From DATGJX01 sp963830545 (GTDB taxonomy: Bacteria; Vulcanimicrobiota; Vulcanimicrobiia; Vulcanimicrobiales; Vulcanimicrobiaceae): a stretch of DNA of 64,000 nt. The position numbers and the translations under genes were made by a program. The notes under the pieces are model-generated. The model worked only from the letters and a program-made list of their open reading frames with translations, had not been told where the DNA came from and made no database searches. The stretch covers positions 434,001-498,000 of the forward strand of contig CAWHMK010000001.1 of assembly GCA_963830545.1 (NCBI GenBank), in the 5' to 3' direction. Below are positions 7,751 to 15,795 of the stretch, one piece after another (within the stretch, counting starts at the first letter, position 1; each line of letters opens with the position of its first letter).

Positions 7751-10669
7751 CTATAACTGGTGCGCGCGCGCGATCAACTCCTTCGCCTGCCGCTCCAGGA
7801 CTTGGAGAACGGCATAATCCGAATGCGTAGGCGCGGCGGCTGCAGATGCGACATCCGAAGCAAGGAAACTCAGTTTTCCGTACACTCGCTCGGGATAGCG
7901 GAGGGCGTCCTCGTCCTGCGTGACTTCGGGATTGTACATCTCATGCAGAAGCGTATCTGCTTGCGACGCTTTCGCGGGGTCATGCGATTGAATGCGGCGG
8001 ACGCGGTCGATTGCAGCAGTCATCGCTGCCAGATCGCTGCGAATGCGCAGCAGCACGTCGAGCTGTTCGCGTAATGCCGCAGCGGATGCATGCGATCGCG
8101 GATCGGATAGGACGCGAACGGTTCCCTGAACGGAGCGCGTTGCGGCAGCCACGCGAATCGTGTACGTTCCCGGAACCACGAGGGGGCCATGGAATCCCGT
8201 AGCATGCCATGGGACGAAGTCATCGGCAGGCTCGATCGAGTCATAGCGAAGATTCCACCACACACGGTTCACGCCCGCGACGGGATCTTTCACCGCGATC
8301 GTCCGGATAACGCTCTTGCCTTCGAGAACTTCTATCTTCACTTTGCTGCGAGCGGCGTCCGGTGAGAGCCAGAAGTTCACGTCGGCGCCGTACTCGGGAT
8401 TGTCTCCCCAAATTGCCGCTTGAGCCTGACTCGACGTAACGTGATAACGATACGCGTCGCGCAGCGTGAAGAGATGCAGCGGCTGGGAGCGAACCGCCGC
8501 GTTCAATTCCTGCAGCGGATGCAGATCGTCGAGAATCCAAATGCCGCGCCCGTGCGTTCCGGCGACGAGATCGTCGAATCGACGCTGCACGGTAAAGTCG
8601 TAATATGGCGCAACCGGCAAGCCGTTGGTAAATTTCGTCCAGCTCGCGCCGTCGTCGTACGAATACCACAATGCCGTTTCGGTGCCCGCGTAGAGCATGC
8701 CGCGCCGAACGGGATCGGGGCGAATCATGCGCGTGTAACTATCTTGCGGCAATCCGCCGGAGATGGCGCGCCACGTTCGCCCGTAGTCATGCGTCGCAAA
8801 CAGGTGCGGCGCGCGATCGCCCCACTTGTGCGCGTCCGCGGCAACGTATGCTGTCGCCGGGTCGAACGGCGAGGGCGCGACGTAGTCGACGCGCAGCCAG
8901 TGCCGTTGCGGCGCGGTGTTCATGCTCGGCGGCGTGACGTTCGTCCAATGCGCGCCTCCGTTTTGCGTGAGCCACACGCGACCGTCGTCCGTGCCTGCCC
9001 ACAGCTCACCGTCGCGCAGCGTCGAGGGTCCAATGCAAAACACGACGCCGTAATATTCGACACTCGTATTGTCCGGCGTAATCGGCGTGCCCGAGAGCTG
9101 TTGCCGCGATTTGTCGTTGCGCGTCAGATCGGGACTGATTGCGCGCCACGTTGCACCACCGTCATCTGTTTGGAAAACCTCGTTGCCGCCCATGTACAAC
9201 CGATGCGGGTGTTGCGGCGAGGTCGCAAGCGGCGCGGTCCACTGGAAGCGGTACTTCAAGGGAGCCGCAGGCCATCCCATTGCATCCTCGGGCCACACGT
9301 TGATTTGCTGCGTTTCTTTCGTTCGCCGATCGTAGTGCGTGACCGATCCTTCGTATCCGCTGCCGTAGATGACATTCGAATCGGCGCGGTCGAACACGAT
9401 CCATCCGCTCTCGCCGCCGCCCGCGTAAAAGAATCTTCCGGGTGCGATGCCTTCGTCCTCGAGGCTGTTGCTCGGCCCGCACGCGCTGCCCGCATCCTGA
9501 TCTTCCGAGCAAATCGTGTACGGAACGCGATCGTCGGTATCGACGTGATAGGACTGCGCGATCGGCATCGGTTTCCACGTCAGCGTCTTACCGCGGTCGA
9601 GGCTCGTCGCCACGCCGTCGTCGCCCGCAACGATCAGGCGCGCCGAATTCGCCGGATCGATCCACATCTGGTGATCGTCCCCGAATCCGGACGGCCTTTT
9701 GACCATGTGCGTGCTTTTACCGCCGTCGTTGCTTTCCCATATTTGAACCGACATGAAATACACGTGGTTTTCATCTTTGGGATCGACTGCGAGGGACGTG
9801 AAGTAAAACGGCCGTTGATTGATGCGATGCGAGGAATTGACGAGACTCCACGTCGCGCCCGCGTCTTCGCTGCGCCAAAGTGAGCCCTGCGCCGATTCGA
9901 TGAGCGCGTAGACGCGGCGCGGATTGCTCGGTGCGAACGCGAGCGCGATGCGCCCCGTGACCCCGGAAGGCAAACCGTGGCCTTGTAAGCGCGCCCAACG
10001 ATCGCCCCCATCGGTCGACTCGTAGATGCCGTCGTTCGGCCCGCCGCTCGTCAAATGATACGCGTTGCGCCAACCTTCCCACATGCCCGCGTAGATCACA
10101 TTCGGGTTGCCGGGATCGATGGCGATACTCGACGCACCGGTGCGCGGGTCCGTGTAGAGAACCTTTTGCCACGTCTTGCCGCCGTCGACCGTGCGATAAA
10201 TTCCGCGATCGGCGCCGCTCTTGTACACATCGCCCAACGCCGCCACGAACACGCGATTGGGATTCGCGGAATCGACAGCGATTGACGAGATGTGCGCGGT
10301 CGCGTCGAGTCCGGCGTGCGTCCACGTCTTTCCGGCGTCGGCCGAACGCCAGACGCCGTCGCCGAACGCAACGTCGTTGCGCAGATTCTGCTCGCCCGTT
10401 CCGAGGTAGACGATCGAAGGATTCGATGGCGCCGGCGCGATGGCGCTGACCGAGCTTACCGGTTTGCCGTTGAAGATCGACGCCCAGGTCTCTCCGCCGT
10501 TCGTGCTCTTGAAGAGCCCGCCGAGTCCGCCCGCGTAATACGTTGCGTTGTCGCCAGCTACGCCCGCAACGGCGTCGATCCGCCCGTCGAACGGCCCGAT
10601 GTTGCGAAATTGCAGCGCGGGTGCGGCACCGAGCAAAACCACCGCTGCAACAAGCGTCAGTAATTCCAC
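7751..10669 (-). CDS. Exported BNR/sortilin (VPS10)-like beta-propeller protein
   Basis: 972 residues. Signal peptide VELLTLVAAVVLLGAAPA, then a large beta-propeller with repeated Asp-box units (for example STNGGETW, SADAGKTW, TVDGGKTW, STDGGDRW, SEDAGATW, TDDGGATW, THDYGRTW), typical of the 'glycosyl hydrolase, BNR repeat / VPS10 domain' proteins abundant in peptide-degrading bacteria. The last 250 residues are a separate beta-rich region with RPDPVRRG and an alpha-helical tail. Enzymatic activity is not evident. The frame stays open to 11173, but that part is antisense-like noise over the esterase. GTG 10669 overlaps the esterase stop by 13 bases, implying translational coupling. Last gene of the TonB receptor-peptidase operon. 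Confidence 0.8.
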   Translation of the reverse strand: MELLTLVAAVVLLGAAPALQFRNIGPFDGRIDAVAGVAGDNATYYAGGLGGLFKSTNGGETWASIFNGKPVSSVSAIAPAPSNPSIVYLGTGEQNLRNDVAFGDGVWRSADAGKTWTHAGLDATAHISSIAVDSANPNRVFVAALGDVYKSGADRGIYRTVDGGKTWQKVLYTDPRTGASSIAIDPGNPNVIYAGMWEGWRNAYHLTSGGPNDGIYESTDGGDRWARLQGHGLPSGVTGRIALAFAPSNPRRVYALIESAQGSLWRSEDAGATWSLVNSSHRINQRPFYFTSLAVDPKDENHVYFMSVQIWESNDGGKSTHMVKRPSGFGDDHQMWIDPANSARLIVAGDDGVATSLDRGKTLTWKPMPIAQSYHVDTDDRVPYTICSEDQDAGSACGPSNSLEDEGIAPGRFFYAGGGESGWIVFDRADSNVIYGSGYEGSVTHYDRRTKETQQINVWPEDAMGWPAAPLKYRFQWTAPLATSPQHPHRLYMGGNEVFQTDDGGATWRAISPDLTRNDKSRQQLSGTPITPDNTSVEYYGVVFCIGPSTLRDGELWAGTDDGRVWLTQNGGAHWTNVTPPSMNTAPQRHWLRVDYVAPSPFDPATAYVAADAHKWGDRAPHLFATHDYGRTWRAISGGLPQDSYTRMIRPDPVRRGMLYAGTETALWYSYDDGASWTKFTNGLPVAPYYDFTVQRRFDDLVAGTHGRGIWILDDLHPLQELNAAVRSQPLHLFTLRDAYRYHVTSSQAQAAIWGDNPEYGADVNFWLSPDAARSKVKIEVLEGKSVIRTIAVKDPVAGVNRVWWNLRYDSIEPADDFVPWHATGFHGPLVVPGTYTIRVAAATRSVQGTVRVLSDPRSHASAAALREQLDVLLRIRSDLAAMTAAIDRVRRIQSHDPAKASQADTLLHEMYNPEVTQDEDALRYPERVYGKLSFLASDVASAAAAPTHSDYAVLQVLERQAKELIARAHQL

Positions 10670-12357
10670 TCGGCGTTGCTTACACCGGCCGGAGTATTGT
10701 GACGAACGTCTCGCGCCATGTCCTGCAGCAAAGCCGCCCACGTCATCGGATGCCATCCATGTCCTTTCATCGGCCGGCCGTACGTGAAAGTGGCCAGTGC
10801 GCGCGGATTCGTCACCCCGTCCAGCGCTTCTTGCGCTTTGTATACGGCAAGGTTCAAGAAGTAATTGTCCATGTCGCCGACGACGAAGTGGAGTTTGCCT
10901 ACGAGATCGGGACCGATTTGCGACCAGTGGCTTTTCATGTACGCGGTCAGATCGTATCCGTTCGCGCGAGCATACGCCGCCACACTCGGATCGATGACGC
11001 CGGTTCGCATATTCCACATGGGCTTCGGGTAGCCGCCGGCGCCGGCGGGATCGAAAATCGCCCACCATCCATCGAGCTGGTAGCCCGAGCGCCCATTCGA
11101 ACCCATCGCGAGTTCGTATTGACTGAGATCCTGATTCGTGCTGAGCGCCTGACCTTTGGATGTGCGCTCCCACGGCCGCGGATAGGCGTGCCAGGGGTCC
11201 TGAGCCTCGGACGCCCAGAATGCGTTCTTGTCGTTATACAGGTTCACCATTTGAAACGCGCTGAAGTCGATGGGATCCGGATCGAACACGTACGCTCCGC
11301 CGAAAAATTTCGGATGCTGCACCTGCATCGCGAGCGACTCCCAGCCGCCCGTCGACCCGCCTTCGAGAAAACGCGCGCGCGCTTCGCGCAGGACGCGAAA
11401 GTGCGTTTCGACGTAGGGGATGAGTTCGTTCATCAACGCATCGCCGAAGGGACCGCAATTTGCCGTGTTCACCGCATAAGAATCGTCGAAAAACGGACAC
11501 GGGTGCTCGAACGTCACCATTAGAAAGCGGGGAAAATGCGGCGAATTCCACGCTTCGTAGAATTCGTAACCGGTACCCATGCCCGAAACTTTTCCCCCGG
11601 CGATGGCCGCAGGCGTTTCCGTTTTCCGATCCGTCGTGAAATCCCACGGAACCGGCTGATAGTAGTGGCCTTGGTTATACACGACCGGATAACGCGAGTT
11701 CGGATGCGATGCGTAGCCTTTCGGCAGCAGCACGGTCGCACCGAGGTATATCGGACGCCCCCAAAATTTCGTCAACGCCGGGCTCTGTATTCGAACGTGT
11801 TTGATCCACGGCGTGTCCGTGTCATAGCCCTCGCCGCCCAGCAGCTGCGCGATATCTTTCTCCGACACGACCTTGTTCAAAGAGAACGTCAGCGTCGTGC
11901 CGCTCTTCGGATCCACGTGCACGGTTCGGGTCGCGCTGTAGAGATCGCCCGGCTCGAGCGAAAATACTTGCGGTCCCCATTGCGCCGGCGCCCAGATCGT
12001 GTGCCCGTCGGCGCGCGGATACCGGACGTACGGTTCGACGAGCGCTTCGGCGACATAATTGCCCGCCGGAAGATCGTCGATGCTGCGCAGCGGAAAACCC
12101 TCGCTCGAACCGTCGATCACTGCGGCATGTCCGGGCGCGAGGCCGTTCACGTCTGCGGCGAAAAACGGCGGCGAGGATTCCGGCGAGAGCACTTGTATCC
12201 GCGGTTCCGGTTTCGCTTGTTTCGTGAGAATCACGTAGACGCGCCCGGTAATCGCCCCCGAATGGACCGAGGCGGGAAATCGCATCTCGACGCGCACGCC
12301 GTGGTGAGCGGGCAATGCGGCAGATGCGGCGAGGAGAATGGCTGCAAGCACACTCAT
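10657..12357 (-). CDS. Exported alpha/beta-hydrolase-fold esterase
   Basis: 566 residues with a signal peptide (MSVLAAILLAASAALPAH). After a beta-sandwich-like first third come PVVYNQGHYYQP, FLMVTFEHPCPFFDDSYAVN and RFLEGGSTGGWESLAMQ, which places the nucleophile Ser in G-G-S-T-G-G as in the enterochelin-esterase/esterase-D group. A C-terminal HGWHPMTW may supply the His. Probably periplasmic. It begins 6 bases after the preceding small exported protein and overlaps the BNR protein start. The genomic partners suggest a role in degrading complex organic or peptide substrates, but the substrate is not visible. Confidence 0.75.
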   Translation of the reverse strand: MSVLAAILLAASAALPAHHGVRVEMRFPASVHSGAITGRVYVILTKQAKPEPRIQVLSPESSPPFFAADVNGLAPGHAAVIDGSSEGFPLRSIDDLPAGNYVAEALVEPYVRYPRADGHTIWAPAQWGPQVFSLEPGDLYSATRTVHVDPKSGTTLTFSLNKVVSEKDIAQLLGGEGYDTDTPWIKHVRIQSPALTKFWGRPIYLGATVLLPKGYASHPNSRYPVVYNQGHYYQPVPWDFTTDRKTETPAAIAGGKVSGMGTGYEFYEAWNSPHFPRFLMVTFEHPCPFFDDSYAVNTANCGPFGDALMNELIPYVETHFRVLREARARFLEGGSTGGWESLAMQVQHPKFFGGAYVFDPDPIDFSAFQMVNLYNDKNAFWASEAQDPWHAYPRPWERTSKGQALSTNQDLSQYELAMGSNGRSGYQLDGWWAIFDPAGAGGYPKPMWNMRTGVIDPSVAAYARANGYDLTAYMKSHWSQIGPDLVGKLHFVVGDMDNYFLNLAVYKAQEALDGVTNPRALATFTYGRPMKGHGWHPMTWAALLQDMARDVRHNTPAGVSNAEWNY

Positions 12358-12363
12358 CGCGAG

Positions 12364-13095
12364 TTACCGATCCGCCTGCGGAAATTGCGCCGTGACTTTT
12401 CCGTTTGCGTCGAGAAACTGCAGCTCAGCCGTTCCGCTCGCCGTCACGAACATCTTGATCCGCGGCTGTCCCTTGCCGTCGGCCAGCATTACCTGCGCCG
12501 TGTTGTCCGGATCGTAGCCGAACAGAAAGCGCGTCGCCGCCCGCAGGTCCGGGTGCTGCGCGAGGATCGCGCGGCGCTCGTCGAGCGTATTCGCCTTCTT
12601 CAGCTGATCGAGCACACTCTGCATCTCCGGCGTGTCGTACCGCGGCCGATTCCAGCCGACCATGTACGCGTAGAGTTTGCCGTTGTCGTTCCCGTCGTTC
12701 ACCTGCAGCAATTGATCCGTGGTGACCGAATCGTACGATAAAGAGTCGCCCGATTCGTACGTGCCGTCGGGATGTTTCGTGCCGGTCCACGTGAGGCCGC
12801 CCTGCTCGTCGCCGCGCTCGTTGTAGAACAACAGGCCGTTCTCCGTTCCGCTCGATCGCTTCTCGACTTTGCCGTTGACGATCGGGGGCGGATAGTCGTC
12901 GTGATTCGTCAGTACCAGCGCCAGTTTTCCTTCGCGGTCGACGATGTTGATGCGATGCACCGTCAGCGTGTCGAACGTGGCGTTCACACGTGCTTCATGC
13001 GCGGCGCCCAGTAAAAACGCGCCGGCGAGAACGGTGGCGATCAGCGAATAGCACCGAAGGAACCGCATCTCGCGGCGTACCGATTTGATCTTCAT
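12364..13095 (-). CDS. Small exported protein of unknown function, copy A
   Basis: 243 residues. N-terminal membrane anchor or signal (about residues 14-31), then a beta-rich region with TLTVHRINIVDREGKLALVLTN, later SYDSVTTDQLLQVNDGNDNGKLYAYM and NTAQVMLADGKGQPRIKM. I do not recognise an enzymatic family. Each strand block looks like a repeated 'D-x-x-G-K/Q-x-R-L' beta-hairpin, as in periplasmic beta-sandwich or propeller-like proteins. It is a clear paralogue of the gene at 15093-15788, and the two flank the S9 peptidase. It starts 18 bases after the peptidase stop. A second possible start is Met10. Confidence 0.75.
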   Translation of the reverse strand: MKIKSVRREMRFLRCYSLIATVLAGAFLLGAAHEARVNATFDTLTVHRINIVDREGKLALVLTNHDDYPPPIVNGKVEKRSSGTENGLLFYNERGDEQGGLTWTGTKHPDGTYESGDSLSYDSVTTDQLLQVNDGNDNGKLYAYMVGWNRPRYDTPEMQSVLDQLKKANTLDERRAILAQHPDLRAATRFLFGYDPDNTAQVMLADGKGQPRIKMFVTASGTAELQFLDANGKVTAQFPQADR

Positions 13096-13113
13096 CCTAT
13101 CACTTCATCCATT

Positions 13114-15096
13114 TCAACGTGTTGGAATATGACGGAAAAACCATTGCGCCCACACGCGATCCACAGCCATGCGCTGCACCGGATCGGACGGGTGGTGGCC
13201 GTAGGCGGGCACGGCAACGAACTCGACATTCTTCCCGTTGTCGCGCAAGGCTGAGTAGAACTCGTACGACTGCGGCGTGGGCACGCGCGGATCGCTGGCG
13301 TCGCTCAAGATGAGCGTCGCCGCACCATCGTGCGAAGCATACGTAAGCGGCGAACTCTTGCGGTAGGCGGCCATGCCGCGCGGCGTCCAAGGAGTCAGGC
13401 CGCCGAAGAGATCGGCCATGTAACTGTCGATTTCGCTGAGCGAATATTGCAGCACGGCATCGTCGACCGCCGCACCACTCACCGCGGCTTTCCAATAGTC
13501 GTAATGCGTGATGAGCCATGACGTCAGCCAACCGCCGGCGGACCAGCCCGAAACGCCGACGCGCGATCGATCGATTGAAACTTCACGTTCGACGGCGCGC
13601 AGACCGGCCAGGCAATCCTCACCGGCGCCGGCCGGCGGTTCGTCACCGACGATTGCGTGCGCGTACGCAAAGCCGAAGTTGTCGCTGCCGCGATAATTCG
13701 GCTGCAGCACCACGTATCCGTGTGCAGCAAGCGTTTGTACGAGCGGATTGAATGCCAGCGTCGACGCGCCGAACGTCGGCCCGCCGTGGATGACGAGTAC
13801 GAGCGGATACGTTTTCGAGCGATCGTATCCGACGGGATACGTAAGGACGCCGTCCTCATCGAAGCCGCCTTCGCGCCACGTCAACTCACGCGACGATCCG
13901 AGATCGAGTGCGGCGATCGCGCGATTGAAATCGGTCATACGCTTCGGGCTGCTCGCTCCGGGAGCGAGATAATAGAGTTCGCTCGGATCGCTTTCCGTCG
14001 ATCCGGTGAACGCGATTGCGCCGTTGCGCGCGGCACTGCCGGCACCACCGAACTGCACGCCGAGCATATTGACGCGATGCGGCACACCCGAGCGCACGAT
14101 CCATAGCGGAGCCGAAACGCGATCGTCCGCGGCAACGACGAAAGAATCCGCGCCCGGAAGCCACGCAAAAAACTGGACGTTGCGATCGAGTGCGGGCGCT
14201 GCTTCGGCAACCGCCCGCGAGCCAGGCGCCGTCGTGACCAAATCTTGCTGCAGCACGACCGATTCGTGCGAGGCGCCCGCGTATGCGAGGCGGTCCCCGC
14301 TCGGCGCGAACGCGGGCAGCCAGCCCCAACGATCGTCGCCCGCTGCGCTCGCGGATTTGTCCGCGACGTCGACCACACCGATGCGCGTTTTGAAAAGGCT
14401 GTCGTGGTATGCGTCCGGCATGCGACTGAAGGCGATGTATTTTCCGTCCGCAGACCACGAGAGCTGATCGGGGTAAACGCTCCACGACCCCTCCGTCAAG
14501 CGTTCCGGATTTTTCGCGCCGAGCACTTGCAGCCACAGATGCGAAGGAATCGGCGCCGCGTTCGTCAGGAACGAATTGTTTCCGACCGTAAACAGTTTGT
14601 CGTGCGCTTTTATTCGGGCTTCATCGGGCGAATCGTCGCGCGTGACATAGGCAATCGCCTTGCCGTCGGGACGCCACGCATATGCCTCTACGCCGTCCTT
14701 CGCCGTCGTCACGGCTTGCGAGTCGCCGCCGTCCATCGGCATGACGAACACTTGCGGCGCTTCGTCCTTTCCGCTTCCGGCGACGTCGACGAAAGCCAAA
14801 CGCGTACCGTCGGGCGACCATTGCGGCGCGTCGACGTCGTTGCGATCGTGCGTGAGCGTACGCTGGTCGCCGTTCTTCACGTCGATGAGCACGAGCTCGT
14901 GAACGTTTTCGTCCTGCTTGGCGTCGGCGCGCGAAACGATGGCGGCGATGTGCGATCCATCCGGCGAGAGCTGCGCGCTTTCCACGCCGACCATGCCGTA
15001 ATAGTCGTCGAACGTGAACGTGCGCGCGCGGGCGCCCGCCGGTGCTATGCACGCCAGAACGAACGCGCCGATGACGACCGAACGCAGCGATTTCAT
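13114..15096 (-). CDS. S9 family peptidase (prolyl oligopeptidase / acylaminoacyl type), exported
   Basis: 660 residues. Signal peptide to about residue 24 (ends in GARA), then a seven-bladed propeller with TolB/WD40-like units (SPDGSHIAAI, SPDGTRLAFV, RPDGKAIAYV, SADGKYIAFS), then the catalytic domain: VIHGGP, PNYRGSDNFG oxyanion region, Ser519 in GWSAGG, Asp602 in SDPRVP and His634 in YGHHPSDP. The full triad is present. It hydrolyses peptides in the periplasm. ATG 15096 overlaps the stop of the upstream gene (ATGA), so translation is coupled. Two related peptidases occur at 54.6-58.5 kb. Confidence 0.9.
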   Translation of the reverse strand: MKSLRSVVIGAFVLACIAPAGARARTFTFDDYYGMVGVESAQLSPDGSHIAAIVSRADAKQDENVHELVLIDVKNGDQRTLTHDRNDVDAPQWSPDGTRLAFVDVAGSGKDEAPQVFVMPMDGGDSQAVTTAKDGVEAYAWRPDGKAIAYVTRDDSPDEARIKAHDKLFTVGNNSFLTNAAPIPSHLWLQVLGAKNPERLTEGSWSVYPDQLSWSADGKYIAFSRMPDAYHDSLFKTRIGVVDVADKSASAAGDDRWGWLPAFAPSGDRLAYAGASHESVVLQQDLVTTAPGSRAVAEAAPALDRNVQFFAWLPGADSFVVAADDRVSAPLWIVRSGVPHRVNMLGVQFGGAGSAARNGAIAFTGSTESDPSELYYLAPGASSPKRMTDFNRAIAALDLGSSRELTWREGGFDEDGVLTYPVGYDRSKTYPLVLVIHGGPTFGASTLAFNPLVQTLAAHGYVVLQPNYRGSDNFGFAYAHAIVGDEPPAGAGEDCLAGLRAVEREVSIDRSRVGVSGWSAGGWLTSWLITHYDYWKAAVSGAAVDDAVLQYSLSEIDSYMADLFGGLTPWTPRGMAAYRKSSPLTYASHDGAATLILSDASDPRVPTPQSYEFYSALRDNGKNVEFVAVPAYGHHPSDPVQRMAVDRVWAQWFFRHIPTR

Positions 15097-15788
15097 TTGG
15101 CTTGCGGATATTCCGCGACTACGCCGCCATGCGCGTCCAAAAACTGCAGCTCGGCCTCACCCTCCGGGGTGACGTACATTTTGATTCGCGGACGCCCCGC
15201 GCCGTCTGCAAGCATGACTTGGGCCGTGTTCGTGTCGTCGTAACCGAATAGGTAGCGGCGCACGAATGACGCGAAGAACGCCGGATTCTGCGCTTCTATC
15301 GCGCGAGCCCGATCTGCGGTTTTCGCCTGAAGTATTTCGTCCAGGATCCGCTGCGCCTGCGGCGTCGTTTCGTCGGGGCGATTCCAACCGATCATATAAG
15401 CGTAGAGCTTTCCGTTGTCGTTGCCGTCGTCCACCTGAAGCAGCTGATCCGTCGTCACCGTATCGAACGAGAGCACGTTTGACGAACCATACGATCCGGC
15501 GGCGCGTTTTTGCCCGCTCCACGTCAGGCCGCCCTGTTCGCTGCCGAGTTCGTTGTAAAAGAGTACTTCGTTGCCGCCGCCGCCGTTGCGTTTGTATACC
15601 TTGCCTGCGAAAATCGACGGCTGCGGATCGTCGTGATCCGTGACCACCAAGGCCAACTTTCCTTCGCGATCGACGATCGTGATGCGGTGAACCGTGATCG
15701 TGTCGAATGCCGCGTTCCGAGCTTCATGGACAGCGCCGATCAGGAATGCCGCTGTGACGAGCACCGTTCCCAGCACGTAGTAGCGCAT
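15093..15788 (-). CDS. Small exported protein of unknown function, copy B
   Basis: 231 residues. Paralogue of the protein at 12364-13095. It shares the N-terminal hydrophobic helix (residues 3-20), TVHRITIVDREGKLALV, DTVTTDQLLQVDDGNDNGKLYAYM, YLFGYDDTNTAQVMLADGAGRPRIKM and the end LQFLDAHGGVV. Function unknown. The start is ATG 15788, just after the stop of the TonB receptor at 15796. The longer frame to 16013 lies inside the receptor gene and is ignored. Having copies on both sides of the peptidase suggests they work with it or arose by duplication of a two-gene unit. Confidence 0.75.
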   Translation of the reverse strand: MRYYVLGTVLVTAAFLIGAVHEARNAAFDTITVHRITIVDREGKLALVVTDHDDPQPSIFAGKVYKRNGGGGNEVLFYNELGSEQGGLTWSGQKRAAGSYGSSNVLSFDTVTTDQLLQVDDGNDNGKLYAYMIGWNRPDETTPQAQRILDEILQAKTADRARAIEAQNPAFFASFVRRYLFGYDDTNTAQVMLADGAGRPRIKMYVTPEGEAELQFLDAHGGVVAEYPQAK

Positions 15789-15795
15789 CACCGAT

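Noticed and set aside
10670..11173. N-terminal extension of the BNR protein
   Set aside because: It lies within the esterase gene in another frame and would replace a clean signal peptide at GTG 10669.
11536..12741. Plus-strand open frame of 401 residues across the esterase gene
   Set aside because: Arg-rich shadow of the minus-strand esterase and exported protein; no motif, no RBS.
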